Assembly (NCBI GenBank): GCA_022821145.1
Contig: JAJEEE010000064.1
Location: 166,690 to 230,689, forward strand
Reading direction: 5' to 3'
From: Acidobacteriota bacterium
Lineage (GTDB): Bacteria > Acidobacteriota > Terriglobia > 20CM-2-55-15
DNA: 64,000 nucleotides
In this document: piece by piece, positions 37,332-45,678 of the stretch
Layout: the number at the start of each line of letters is the position of its first letter
Numbering within the stretch: position 1 is the stretch's first letter
Notes under the pieces: generated by a model
The model's input: only the letters and a program-made list of their open reading frames with translations
The model's database searches: none
What the model was told of the DNA's origin: nothing
Made by a program: the position numbers and the translations under genes

Positions 37332-37847
37332 TCATCCGCGAATCAAGGCGCCCACGAGGGTCAGCAGCAGCGCGAACTGCATCGCGACCAGCCAGGTGAA
37401 GTGCCGGGAAAGCTTGTGATCCATGGCGTCGATCCGGGTCGTCAATCGCTGATCCAGCCGGTCGATGCGGCCGGCCAACTCGTCCCGAAACCGATCCACC
37501 TTCTGGTCCAGGGCGTCGACGCGGGCGGACAGCTCGTCCCGGAACCGGTCCACCTTCTGGTCCAGGCTGTCGATGCGGGCGGAGAGCTCGCCCCGAAACC
37601 GATCCACCTTGTGGTCCAGGCTATCGACGCGAACGGACAGCTCGTCCCGAAACCGGTCTACTTTCTGGTCCACGCCGTCCATGTGCGAAGCCAGCTCGGT
37701 GCGGAATCGATCGACTTTCCGGTCCACGCCCAGGACGTGCCCGTCGGTATGGACCACCAACTCTCGAATCTCTCCGAATCCCCGGGAATGCTCTTCCACT
37801 TTCCCTTCCAGGTACGCGACACGCTCTTCTATGGGGGCGGCCATCAA
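37332..37847 (-). CDS. Membrane-anchored coiled-coil protein with 18-residue tandem repeats
   Basis: A 171-residue protein. Residues 41-130 are five repeats of an 18-residue unit (for example LDQKVDRFRDELSARVDA), continuing more loosely to about 148. Hydrophobic positions recur as in a long amphipathic helix. A single C-terminal membrane helix (FTWLVAMQFALLLTLVGALI) anchors it, probably with the coil in the cytoplasm. Related short coiled-coil proteins occur in many bacteria with no firm function. The repeat number may vary between strains because the 54-base DNA units are very similar. Confidence 0.75.
   Translation of the reverse strand: MMAAPIEERVAYLEGKVEEHSRGFGEIRELVVHTDGHVLGVDRKVDRFRTELASHMDGVDQKVDRFRDELSVRVDSLDHKVDRFRGELSARIDSLDQKVDRFRDELSARVDALDQKVDRFRDELAGRIDRLDQRLTTRIDAMDHKLSRHFTWLVAMQFALLLTLVGALIRG
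37458..37727. repeat. 54-base tandem repeats inside the coiled-coil gene (five units)
   Basis: The five units correspond to the 18-residue protein repeats; neighbouring units differ at only a few bases, as expected from unequal crossing-over or slippage. Confidence 0.7.
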
Positions 37848-38099
37848 GCGCCTCCTGTCCGATTATAGCGGACGTCAGGAAAAGGCATGCCCGACGGTCA
37901 TGCACGTTGAAAGCCATTACCGGGAATCAAGTACTTGCACCGTCCAAAAGTTGTGAAATCCCGCGTTTTCTCGACTTCGGAGTCCGCCGTTCACGCGACT
38001 TCGCGAAACTCGAACATGCCCGGCCGGCGCGGCCAGGGGCGGTTTGTCTCCCGCGGCGCATCCGTGTCACGATGGCGGTTTGCGAACCAAGGAGGACCG

Positions 38100-40049
38100 A
38101 TGACCGGGATGCGACCGGAAGACATTCACGAAGTTCGCGCGGTGGCCGATCCGCGGCTGTCTCCCGACGGCCAGCGGGTCGCCTTCACCGTGTCGTGGCC
38201 CGACAAGGACGCCAACGAAACGCGGGGCCACATATGGCTTGCGCGCATCGACGGCTCCGAGCCGCCGCGGCAGTTGACGTTCGGCCCGCGGCGCGATGCC
38301 GAGCCCCGCTGGTCGCCCGACGGGACGCGGCTCTCGTTCACCTCGAACCGCGCGGGCAAGACGATGCAGCTCTACGTCATGCCGGTCGGGATGGGCGGCG
38401 AAGCCCGAAAGCTGACCGATCTGAAAGAAGACGTGAGCGGGACCGCGTGGTCGCCCGACGGGACCCGAATCGCCTTCGCGTCGCGCGTTCCCGCCGCCTA
38501 CTACGACATCGAGGACGAGAAGAAGCGGCCCCCGCGCCGGATCGCGCGCCTCGGATACAAGCTGGACAACGAGGGCTGGACGGCGGACCGTCCCCAACAC
38601 GTCTTCGTCGTCCCGGCCGATGCATCGGCCGCCCCCGTTCAGATCACGGACGGCGATCACGAGGACGCCCAGCCGGCGTGGGCCCCGGACTCGTCCAGGA
38701 TCGCCTTCATCTCGTCGCGCCACGAGAATTGGGACACGTTCCCTGCGTCCGACGTCTACGCCGTCGGCGCCGAGGGGGGCGAGCCGGCCCGTCTGACCGG
38801 AACCGACGCCTTCTGCGGGGGTCCGTCCTGGTCGCCCGACGGCGCCGCGATCGCGTTCCGGCGTGAGCCGGGAATCTTCGATTCGCCGCGCCATGCCCAG
38901 ATCGCCGTGGTTCCTGCCGACGGAAGCCGGGAACCGTCATTGCTGACCCCCTCGCTGGACCGGAACTGCGCGCCGTTCCCCGAGATCCGCGAGCCGGTTT
39001 GGGATGGCTCCAGCATCCTCTTCGGCGTGGAGGACGGCGGCAACACGCACTTGTATCGCGTGGAGGGAACCGGCGGCGACCCGAAGCTGGTGATCGGCGG
39101 CGAGCAGACGCTCACCGGCTACGACATCGGCGGCGGAACCGTGGTGCACACGGCGACGAGCCCGACGTCGACCGGAGAGCTCTTCGCCGGCGACCGGCCG
39201 TTGACCGATATCGGAAGGCCCTTCGTCGAAGCGCGCGAGATCCGTCCCTTCGAGCGGTTCACGGCCGCGTCGGCAGACGGAACCGAAGTGGACGCGTGGA
39301 TCGTGCGCCCAGCCGGTTTCGAGCCCGGCCAACGGTATCCGCTGCTGCTCAACATCCACGGCGGCCCGTTCGCGCAGTACGGCAACCGGTTCTTCGACGA
39401 GTTCCAGGTGTACGCCGGGGCGGGTTACGCGGTCGCGTTCTCGAACCCGCGCGGCTCGTCCGGGTACAGCGAAGCCTGGGGACGGGCCATTCGCGGTCCC
39501 GTCGAGGGCGGCCCGGGCTGGGGCACCGTGGACTACGAGGACGTCATGGGCGTGGCCGAGGCGGCCGTCCGGCGTTTCGACTTCGTCGACCCGGAGCGGC
39601 TGGGGGTGATCGGCGGATCCTACGGGGGCTACATGACCTCGTGGATCGTGGGACACACCGACCGCTTCCGGGCGGCCGTATCGGAGCGCGCCGTCAACGA
39701 CATCCTGGCCGAAGGCGCGGGCAGCGACATCGCCATCTGGTGGAAGGCCATCACCGGCGCCCACTACTGGGAGCGGCCCGAGGCCATGCGGCGGATGTCT
39801 CCCTCCACCTACGCCGAGGACATTCGCACGCCGCTGCTGATCCTCCACTCCGAGGACGACCTGCGTTGCCCGATCTCCAATGCGGAAGACCTGTTCACCC
39901 GGTTGCGCGTGCTCGGGCGCACGGTGGAGTTCGTGCGCTTCCCGGCCGAGGGCCACGAGCTTTCGCGGTCGGGGAGCCCCTTCCACCGCGTCCAGCGGTT
40001 CCAGGTCATCCTGGAGTGGTTCGACCGGCAACTGGGAAACGGAAACTGA
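38100..40049 (+). CDS. S9-family prolyl oligopeptidase-like serine peptidase
   Basis: A 649-residue enzyme. The N-terminal propeller (residues 1-390) contains repeated WSPDGTRIAF blades. The C-terminal alpha/beta hydrolase has GGSYGGYM with the nucleophile Ser507, the acid Asp in LHSEDDLRCP near 586 and His619 in PAEGHELS. It resembles acylaminoacyl peptidases/dipeptidyl peptidases that trim peptides. There is no signal peptide, so it is probably cytoplasmic. The ATG is preceded by AAGGAGG; a longer frame to 37935 is not supported. Confidence 0.92.
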   Translation: MTGMRPEDIHEVRAVADPRLSPDGQRVAFTVSWPDKDANETRGHIWLARIDGSEPPRQLTFGPRRDAEPRWSPDGTRLSFTSNRAGKTMQLYVMPVGMGGEARKLTDLKEDVSGTAWSPDGTRIAFASRVPAAYYDIEDEKKRPPRRIARLGYKLDNEGWTADRPQHVFVVPADASAAPVQITDGDHEDAQPAWAPDSSRIAFISSRHENWDTFPASDVYAVGAEGGEPARLTGTDAFCGGPSWSPDGAAIAFRREPGIFDSPRHAQIAVVPADGSREPSLLTPSLDRNCAPFPEIREPVWDGSSILFGVEDGGNTHLYRVEGTGGDPKLVIGGEQTLTGYDIGGGTVVHTATSPTSTGELFAGDRPLTDIGRPFVEAREIRPFERFTAASADGTEVDAWIVRPAGFEPGQRYPLLLNIHGGPFAQYGNRFFDEFQVYAGAGYAVAFSNPRGSSGYSEAWGRAIRGPVEGGPGWGTVDYEDVMGVAEAAVRRFDFVDPERLGVIGGSYGGYMTSWIVGHTDRFRAAVSERAVNDILAEGAGSDIAIWWKAITGAHYWERPEAMRRMSPSTYAEDIRTPLLILHSEDDLRCPISNAEDLFTRLRVLGRTVEFVRFPAEGHELSRSGSPFHRVQRFQVILEWFDRQLGNGN

Positions 40050-40110
40050 CTCCGGCCGTGTTTCCCGTGAGTCTCCCTGCAGGCCGGTGCGGGCAAGACT
40101 CGACACGTGG

Positions 40111-40140
40111 TTGATTACGAGTTGACAAGTCAACTAGAAT
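40111..40140 (+). promoter_or_regulatory. Promoter with embedded operator for the Phd/PIN toxin-antitoxin operon
   Basis: TTGATT (40111-40116) and TAGAAT (40135-40140) are 18 bases apart. A perfect palindrome, AGTTGAC/GTCAACT around AA (40120-40135), fills the spacer and touches the -10. This is the layout expected for autorepression by the antitoxin, whose ATG is at 40148. Confidence 0.55.
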
Positions 40141-40147
40141 TCAAGTC

Positions 40148-40405
40148 ATGATTCGACTCAACATGCATGAGGCCAAGACCCACCTTTCGCGGTACGTCGC
40201 TCGACTTCGCGAGGGCGAGACGATCCTGCTGTGCCGACGCAACGAACCCGTGGCCGAGATTCGGGCCCTGCCCCGCGCGCCCGCGAAGCCGCGGCCGATC
40301 GGGTTGGCCCGCGGGCAGTTCACGGTGCCGGACGCGTTCTTCGAACCGTTGCCGGACGACGTCATCGAGTCGTTCGAGAGCGGGCCGGTTCTGCCGGAAG
40401 AATGA
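40148..40405 (+). CDS. Phd/YefM-type antitoxin
   Basis: An 85-residue protein with the Phd/YefM N-terminal DNA-binding fold (MIRLNMHEAKTHLSRYVARL, REGETILLCRRNEPVAEIR) and a Pro-rich toxin-binding tail (FTVPDAFFEPLPDDVIESFE). The stop overlaps the toxin ATG (ATGA). The palindrome in its promoter is probably its own binding site. Confidence 0.9.
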   Translation: MIRLNMHEAKTHLSRYVARLREGETILLCRRNEPVAEIRALPRAPAKPRPIGLARGQFTVPDAFFEPLPDDVIESFESGPVLPEE

Positions 40406-40788
40406 GACTGCTTCTCGACACCTGCACGTTCCTCTGGTGGATCGAGAACTCTCCCCGGCTCCCGAAGCGCGTCCGGTCGGAGGTGTCCAACCCGGCACAC
40501 GAGGTCTTCGTGAGCGCCGCGTCGATCTGGGAGATCTCCGTCAAGCATCACGCCGGTCGATTGCCGCTTCCACAGCCGCCCGAGCGATTCGCGCCGGAAC
40601 AGCGGGAGCGACACGGATTCTTGAGCCTTCCCATCGACGAGGCCAGCGTGCTCCAGTTGCACCGTTTGCCACAGCTCCACAAGGACCCGTTCGACCGGAT
40701 GCTGGTATGCCAGGCAATCGAGCACGGCATGACCCTGCTGACGCCGGACCGCCTGATTGGACAGTACTCCGTGCGCGTCTCCTGGTAA
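40402..40788 (+). CDS. PIN-domain toxin (VapC-like ribonuclease)
   Basis: A 128-residue PIN domain. Catalytic acidic residues are visible in MRLLLDTCTFLWWIE, ASIWEISVKHHAGRL, HKDPFDRMLVCQAIE and LLTPDRLIGQY. It would cleave RNA unless bound by the upstream antitoxin. The ATG overlaps the antitoxin stop. Longer upstream frames are not supported. Confidence 0.9.
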   Translation: MRLLLDTCTFLWWIENSPRLPKRVRSEVSNPAHEVFVSAASIWEISVKHHAGRLPLPQPPERFAPEQRERHGFLSLPIDEASVLQLHRLPQLHKDPFDRMLVCQAIEHGMTLLTPDRLIGQYSVRVSW

Positions 40789-40863
40789 CCGATTCGGGGC
40801 CAGAACGCGCCGTCGGCCTGTAGTGTGCCTGACGGCGGCGAAATTCCGTTATGCTATTCCGCT

Positions 40864-41973
40864 ATGTCGATCTCCGATTCCGCGGGCACGGCGGACGCGG
40901 CCGCGAAAGCCGCCCGCGACCGGCTGGACGAATGGACGCGCGAGGTCGTCGCCTGGCACTTCGACCCCGCGTCGGGATGCCCGTTCTGGCTCGACTACGC
41001 GGCGTCGCTGGGTTTCGACCCCCGCCGGGAGATCGGATGCTTCGACGACGTCAAGCGAATGCCGCCGTTCGAGGACGAGTGGCTGCGCGGCGGCCCCGTC
41101 GAGCGATGGGTGCCGAAGGGGATGGCCGGAAAGCCCGTCTACGTGTTCGAGACCGGGGGGACGACGGGGATCCCCAAGACCCGGATCAACTGCGAGGACT
41201 TCCGCATCGACTACGAGCTGTTCAGCGAAACGCTGCCGGACGAGCACTTTCCCCGCGGCGCCAACTGGCTGATGCTCGGGCCGTCCGGACCGCGGCGCCT
41301 GCGTCTGGGCGTCGAGCATCTCTGCCAGCATCGCGGCGGCGTCTGCTTCTGCGTCGACCTGGATCCGCGCTGGGTGATCAAGCTGATTCGCAAGGGGTGG
41401 ACCGAGCACCTGGAAGCCTACAAGGACCATGTCATCGACCAGGCCGTGACGATCCTGGAGGCCAATCACGACATCCGGTGCATGTTCGCCACCCCGAAGC
41501 TGCTCGAGGCGCTGGCGTTGAAGCTCGAAGATCGAGGCACGTCGATCGGCGGGATCGGAATCCAGGGCATCTTTTCGGGCGGGACCGAGTTCACGCCGCA
41601 GTGGAACCGGTTCGCGCACGAGGAACTCCTCGACGGGGCCTACATGACGCCCACCTACGGCAACACGATGATGGGGCTGGCCGGGAGCGCGCCGACGGGC
41701 CCGCACAACGACTACAAGATCTCGTATTACGCGCCCCAACCCCGGGCCGTTATCGAAGTGGTGGACTTCGATGACGCCTCGAACGTCGTGGAATACGGTC
41801 AGACGGGGCGGGTGAAGGTGACCACGCTGACCCGGGAGTTCTTCATGCCGGGGTTCCTCGAGCGCGACGAGGGCGAGCGCGAGGCGCCGTGCGAGAAGTA
41901 TCCCTGGGACGGCGTCAGCGGCGTGCGTCCGTTTCACGGCTTCGCGGCCACGACGACAGTGGGGGTGTACTAG
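40864..41973 (+). CDS. Phenylacetate-CoA ligase/LuxE-like acyl-activating enzyme
   Basis: A 369-residue member of the ANL (AMP-forming) superfamily. The phosphate-binding loop is VFETGGTTGIPKTRI near residue 100, and TPTYGNTMMGLAG resembles the adenylate-binding A5 region. The chain lacks the usual C-terminal domain of about 100 residues, so it is short for a CoA ligase but close to the length of LuxE acyl-protein synthetases. With the ALDH-type gene at 42218 it could form an acid-to-aldehyde reduction unit (inference). Confidence 0.65.
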   Translation: MSISDSAGTADAAAKAARDRLDEWTREVVAWHFDPASGCPFWLDYAASLGFDPRREIGCFDDVKRMPPFEDEWLRGGPVERWVPKGMAGKPVYVFETGGTTGIPKTRINCEDFRIDYELFSETLPDEHFPRGANWLMLGPSGPRRLRLGVEHLCQHRGGVCFCVDLDPRWVIKLIRKGWTEHLEAYKDHVIDQAVTILEANHDIRCMFATPKLLEALALKLEDRGTSIGGIGIQGIFSGGTEFTPQWNRFAHEELLDGAYMTPTYGNTMMGLAGSAPTGPHNDYKISYYAPQPRAVIEVVDFDDASNVVEYGQTGRVKVTTLTREFFMPGFLERDEGEREAPCEKYPWDGVSGVRPFHGFAATTTVGVY

Positions 41974-41989
41974 TGCACTGTCTCGCCAA

Positions 41990-42005
41990 TGCGTCATTTG
42001 ACGCA
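41990..42005. terminator. Inverted repeat after the acyl-activating enzyme gene
   Basis: Perfect 7-bp stem TGCGTCA/TGACGCA around TT, 16 bases after the stop codon. It has no T run, so it may be a weak terminator or a protein-binding site. Confidence 0.25.
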
Positions 42006-42066
42006 GCGATGGTCACCGGAGCTGACGACCGGCCGGAGATGCGTGCGATCCGGAAATGATGCGCTG

Positions 42067-42175
42067 ACCTATAAATCGATGAAAATTGTGTGGTATTTCC
42101 TATCGTACCCGCGGCGTTCCTCGCCGCGGGTGGACAACGAGCGCATCGAGGCGTCAGTTCAAGAGAACAGACCTC
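42067..42175. repeat. Solo copy of the hairpin repeat element
   Basis: The hairpin at 42108-42130 has stem CCCGCGGCG/CGCCGCGGG and loop TTCCT, followed by TGGACAACGAG, GAGGCGTCAGTTCAAGAG. The left flank (CCTATAAATC, AATTGTG) resembles the copy at 24790-24905. It lies between the ligase-like and reductase-like genes. Confidence 0.7.
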
Positions 42176-42217
42176 CCGGCATCGAATGCACGTGATCGTG
42201 AGACACCACGCCAAGCC

Positions 42218-43648
42218 ATGCTGAACCTGCCCGTCCTGCGCTGGGGCCGCCCTTACGAAAGCCTCGACGTCGACGAGGTCGTCCACTTCGCGACCGGCGA
42301 GCCGATCGCCCGCGTCGGCCGGGCCAACGGCGGCCTGATCCACCGCGACATGCGGAAGGCCCAACGCGCGCGCGACGCCTTGACCGCGATTCCGATCGAC
42401 GCGCTGATCGACATGGTCGCCCGGGCCGGCGAGCTCTACACGGACGGGACCGTCGAGATGGGCGACGGTTCGCAGACCCCCGACGAGTTCGTGCGCGCGC
42501 AGTCGGCGTCCACGGGGTTGCCCGAGCACATGTGCCGGGCCAACATGAAGAAGAACGCCTTCGTGCTGGCCGAGATGCGCAACATCCTGACCTCGCTCAC
42601 GCGCGGCCTGGATCTGGAGGTGCTGACCCGCGGCCACGGCGAGGAGCGCGGCGTTCCGATCAGCTACCAGGCGCAGAGCCCGGTCCTCGGCCTGGTGCTG
42701 CCGTCGAACTCGCCGGGCGTCCATACCCTCTGGCTCCCGATCGTCCCGATGCAGATCGGGCTGGTCCTGAAGCCGGGGCCGCAGGAGCCCTGGACCCCGT
42801 TCCGGATGGCCAACGCCTTCTTCGCCGCGGGAGTTCCGCGCGAAACGGTTTCGATCTACCCGGGCGAGGGCGACGTGGGCGCCGCGGTCCTGGACAGTTG
42901 CACGCGCAGCCTGATCTTCGGAGGTCAGCCGACCGTGGACCGCTACCGGGGCAATCCGCGCGTGCAGGCCCATGGACCCGGGTTCTCCAAGATCGTCCTG
43001 GGCGACGATGAAGTGGACAACTGGGAACGGCACCTGGACCTGATGGTCGAAAGCGTGGCGCTGAACAGCGGGCGCGGCTGCATCAACGCGTCCGGCATCT
43101 GGGCCAGCCGGCACACCGAGGCGATCGCCGCGGCGGTGGCGGAGCGGCTCGCCGCGATCGCGCCCAAGCCGCCGGACCATCCCGAAGCGCCGCTGGCCGC
43201 GTTCACCGTTCCTGGAACGGCCCAGGCGATATCGCAGTCGATCGACGCGGATCTGGCCGCGCCGGGTGTCCGCGACGTGACCGCGGAGTTGCGCGGGGGC
43301 GGACGCGTCGCCGAGGCCGGACGCGGCGCCTACCTGCTGCCCACGGCCGTGCACTGCGATTCGCCCGACGCGCCCATCGCATCCAGGGAGTACATGTTCC
43401 CGTTCGTGTCGGTGGTGCGGTGCGCGGAATCCGACATGATCGCGCGGATGGGGCCGACCCTGGTCTGCACGGCGATCACGTCGAACGCCGAACTGCAGCG
43501 AAAGCTGATCGACGCGGTCCATATCGACCGGCTCAACCTGGGGCCCGTGCCGACGACGCGCCTCAACTGGATGCAGCCGCACGAGGGCAACATCGTGGAT
43601 TTCCTGTTCCGGGCCCGGGCGTTCCAGACCGCGGACATCGCCGTGTAG
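42218..43648 (+). CDS. Aldehyde dehydrogenase/acyl-CoA reductase family protein (LuxC-like?)
   Basis: A 476-residue ALDH-superfamily protein. The nucleotide-binding part has LGLVLPSNSPGVHTLWLPIV and LVLKPGPQEPWTPFRMANAF; the active-site Cys288 is in NSGRGCINASG. It lacks the classical LELGG glutamate motif, which suggests a CoA-acylating or acyl-reductase type rather than a hydrolytic aldehyde dehydrogenase. The upstream frame begins inside a repeat element, so ATG 42218 is preferred. The preceding acyl-activating gene makes a LuxE/LuxC-like pair possible. Confidence 0.7.
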   Translation: MLNLPVLRWGRPYESLDVDEVVHFATGEPIARVGRANGGLIHRDMRKAQRARDALTAIPIDALIDMVARAGELYTDGTVEMGDGSQTPDEFVRAQSASTGLPEHMCRANMKKNAFVLAEMRNILTSLTRGLDLEVLTRGHGEERGVPISYQAQSPVLGLVLPSNSPGVHTLWLPIVPMQIGLVLKPGPQEPWTPFRMANAFFAAGVPRETVSIYPGEGDVGAAVLDSCTRSLIFGGQPTVDRYRGNPRVQAHGPGFSKIVLGDDEVDNWERHLDLMVESVALNSGRGCINASGIWASRHTEAIAAAVAERLAAIAPKPPDHPEAPLAAFTVPGTAQAISQSIDADLAAPGVRDVTAELRGGGRVAEAGRGAYLLPTAVHCDSPDAPIASREYMFPFVSVVRCAESDMIARMGPTLVCTAITSNAELQRKLIDAVHIDRLNLGPVPTTRLNWMQPHEGNIVDFLFRARAFQTADIAV

Positions 43649-43694
43649 CCACCCGCGCCGGGGGGCGCCGACCGCAACAACGGTCATCGCATCG

Positions 43695-45023
43695 ATGCGC
43701 ATTCTATCGATCACGGCGGGCGCCGCGGGCATGTACTGCGGAAGCTGCGCGCGCGACAACGCACTGGCGCGGGAGTTGATGGACCGCGGGCACGAGGTGA
43801 CGCTGGTTCCGGTCTACACGCCAACGCGGACCGACGAACCCAACGTGAGCCGCGGCCGCGTGCTCTTCGGCGGCGTCAGCGTCTACCTGCAGCAGTACGT
43901 CCCGTTGTTCCGGTGGACCCCGCGCGTTCTCGACCGCCTGTGGGATGCCCCGTTCGTGATCAACCGGCTTGCCGGCCGCGCCGTTTCCAACGATCCCGGT
44001 CTGTTGGGCGACCTGACGGTCTCGATGCTCGTCGGAGAGCCGGGGGTGCTGCACAAGGAGTTCGTCAAGCTCCAGGCCTGGCTCGCGCGCCAACCCGCGC
44101 CCGACGTCATCAACCTGCCGAACTCGCTGCTGATCGCGATGGCGCGCCCTTTGAAGGAAGCGTTCGGCGCGCCGGTGACCTGCACGCTTCAGGGCGAGGA
44201 GCTCTTTATCGACGGACTGGTTCCACCCTACCGCGAGCGGTCCCTGGAGCTGATTCGGGCGCAAGTGGAGCACGTCGACCGGTTCGTCGCCGTCAGCGGG
44301 TACGCGGCCGACCACATGGCGGACTACCTCGAAATCCCGTCGGAGAAGATCTCGGTCGTGCCCCTCGGAATCAACATGACCGGATACGGGCAGCGGGCGC
44401 ACGGCAGTGACGGAATCTTTCGCATCGGGTATTTCGCGCGGATCGCGCCCGAAAAGGGGTTTCACGAGCTGGTCCGCGCCTACATCGCGTTGCGCCGAAA
44501 GACGCCCGGCGCGAACATGCGGCTCGAGGCCGCCGGATACACGGCGCCGGACCACGCCGGTTACATGCGCAAGGCCCGGGGCCTGTTGAAGGCGGCCGGG
44601 CTCGAAGGCGAGTTCACTTACCACGGCGTGGTGGACCGGGAAGGCAAGATCCGCTTCCTGGGAAGTCTGGACGTGCTGTCGGTCCCGGCCACCTACGACG
44701 AGCCGAAGGGCCTGTTCCTGCTCGAGGCCATGGCCAACGGGACGCCGGTCGTCCAGCCGCGCCGCGGCGCGTTCGTCGAGATCGTCGAGCGGACCGGCGG
44801 CGGGCTGCTCGTGGAACCGGACGACGACGCCAGCCTCGCAGAGGGGCTTGGCGCGCTCTGGCAGGACCGCGCATACGCGTCGGTCCTTGGCGAGCGCGCG
44901 CTCGAGGCCGCGCGGGAACACTACTCGGTGGCGCGATCGGCGGACCGGCTGGTGGAAGTCTTCGAACACGTGCGCGCCGATGGCGACCGGGAACCGGAAC
45001 ATGCTGCGAGTTTCCAGCGTTAG
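43695..45023 (+). CDS. GT4-family glycosyltransferase
   Basis: A 442-residue retaining glycosyltransferase with a GT-B fold. The N-terminal domain has SITAGAAGMYCGSCARDNAL (Gly-rich acceptor loop), and the C-terminal domain has RIGYFARIAPEKGFHELVRA and the donor-binding SVPATYDEPKGLFLLEAMAN with the conserved EX7E-type glutamates. It would transfer a sugar from an NDP-sugar in the cytoplasm. The 3' end overlaps the ABC ATPase gene by 23 bases. Confidence 0.9.
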   Translation: MRILSITAGAAGMYCGSCARDNALARELMDRGHEVTLVPVYTPTRTDEPNVSRGRVLFGGVSVYLQQYVPLFRWTPRVLDRLWDAPFVINRLAGRAVSNDPGLLGDLTVSMLVGEPGVLHKEFVKLQAWLARQPAPDVINLPNSLLIAMARPLKEAFGAPVTCTLQGEELFIDGLVPPYRERSLELIRAQVEHVDRFVAVSGYAADHMADYLEIPSEKISVVPLGINMTGYGQRAHGSDGIFRIGYFARIAPEKGFHELVRAYIALRRKTPGANMRLEAAGYTAPDHAGYMRKARGLLKAAGLEGEFTYHGVVDREGKIRFLGSLDVLSVPATYDEPKGLFLLEAMANGTPVVQPRRGAFVEIVERTGGGLLVEPDDDASLAEGLGALWQDRAYASVLGERALEAAREHYSVARSADRLVEVFEHVRADGDREPEHAASFQR

Positions 45024-45678
45024 CAAGGACTACCCCACGCCGCGCGGGCCGTTGCGGGTGCTCTCCGACGTCACGTTCGACATGGCGCCCGGGAACGCCG
45101 CGGCCATTACGGGCCCCTCGGGCAGCGGCAAGAGTTCGCTGCTCTACATCCTGGGCGGCCTGGAACCACCGTCCTCCGGGACCGTCACGCTGGACGAGAC
45201 GAACCCGTTCGAGCTGGACGCGCCCGGACGGGCCCGCTTCCGGAACTCGGACATCGGCTTCGTCTTCCAGGACCACTGCCTGCTGCCGCAGTGCTCGGTG
45301 CTGGAGAACGTCCTGGTCCCGACGCTCGTCGGCGGCAACGGCGGCGACATGGACGCGTGGGCCCGCGAGTTGGTGGCGGAGGTGGGGCTCGGCAGCCGGA
45401 TCGACCACCGCCCGGGCGAGCTGTCGGGCGGTGAGAAACAACGCGTCGCGATCGCGCGCGCGCTGATCCGCCGTCCCCGCCTGCTGCTGTGCGACGAGCC
45501 CACGGGCAACCTCGACGCTTCGTCGGCCGCCCACGTGGCCGAGCTCCTGATGGATCTGCACAGGAAACAGGAGAACATCCTGATCGCGGTGACGCACAGC
45601 CCGGCGCTGGCCGGGCAGTTCCCGATGCGTTTCGAGTTGTCCGACAACGCGCTCGTCCGCGCCGGGAGCGGACCGTGA
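45001..45678 (+). CDS. ABC transporter ATP-binding protein, LolD/MacB type
   Basis: A 225-residue ATPase: Walker A GPSGSGKSS near residue 40, Q-loop in FVFQDHCLLPQ, signature LSGGEKQRVAIARAL, Walker B LLLCDEPTGNLD and a His switch in AVTHSP. The sequence is of the LolD/MacB/FtsE class that drives FtsX-type permeases. ATG 45001 lies inside the glycosyltransferase gene; the stop overlaps the GTG of the permease, its evident partner. Confidence 0.93.
   Translation: MLRVSSVSKDYPTPRGPLRVLSDVTFDMAPGNAAAITGPSGSGKSSLLYILGGLEPPSSGTVTLDETNPFELDAPGRARFRNSDIGFVFQDHCLLPQCSVLENVLVPTLVGGNGGDMDAWARELVAEVGLGSRIDHRPGELSGGEKQRVAIARALIRRPRLLLCDEPTGNLDASSAAHVAELLMDLHRKQENILIAVTHSPALAGQFPMRFELSDNALVRAGSGP

Noticed and set aside
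37458..37727. CRISPR or minisatellite reading of the 54-base repeats
   Set aside because: The repeats are in frame inside a gene and encode a regular amphipathic helix with a membrane anchor.
37935..38099. N-terminal extension of the S9 peptidase
   Set aside because: The stretch has no homology pattern, and a strong AAGGAGG site lies just before ATG 38100.
40050..40147. Small RNA or tRNA in the gap before the Phd/PIN operon
   Set aside because: No cloverleaf or stable fold was seen; the sequence is better explained by a promoter and operator.
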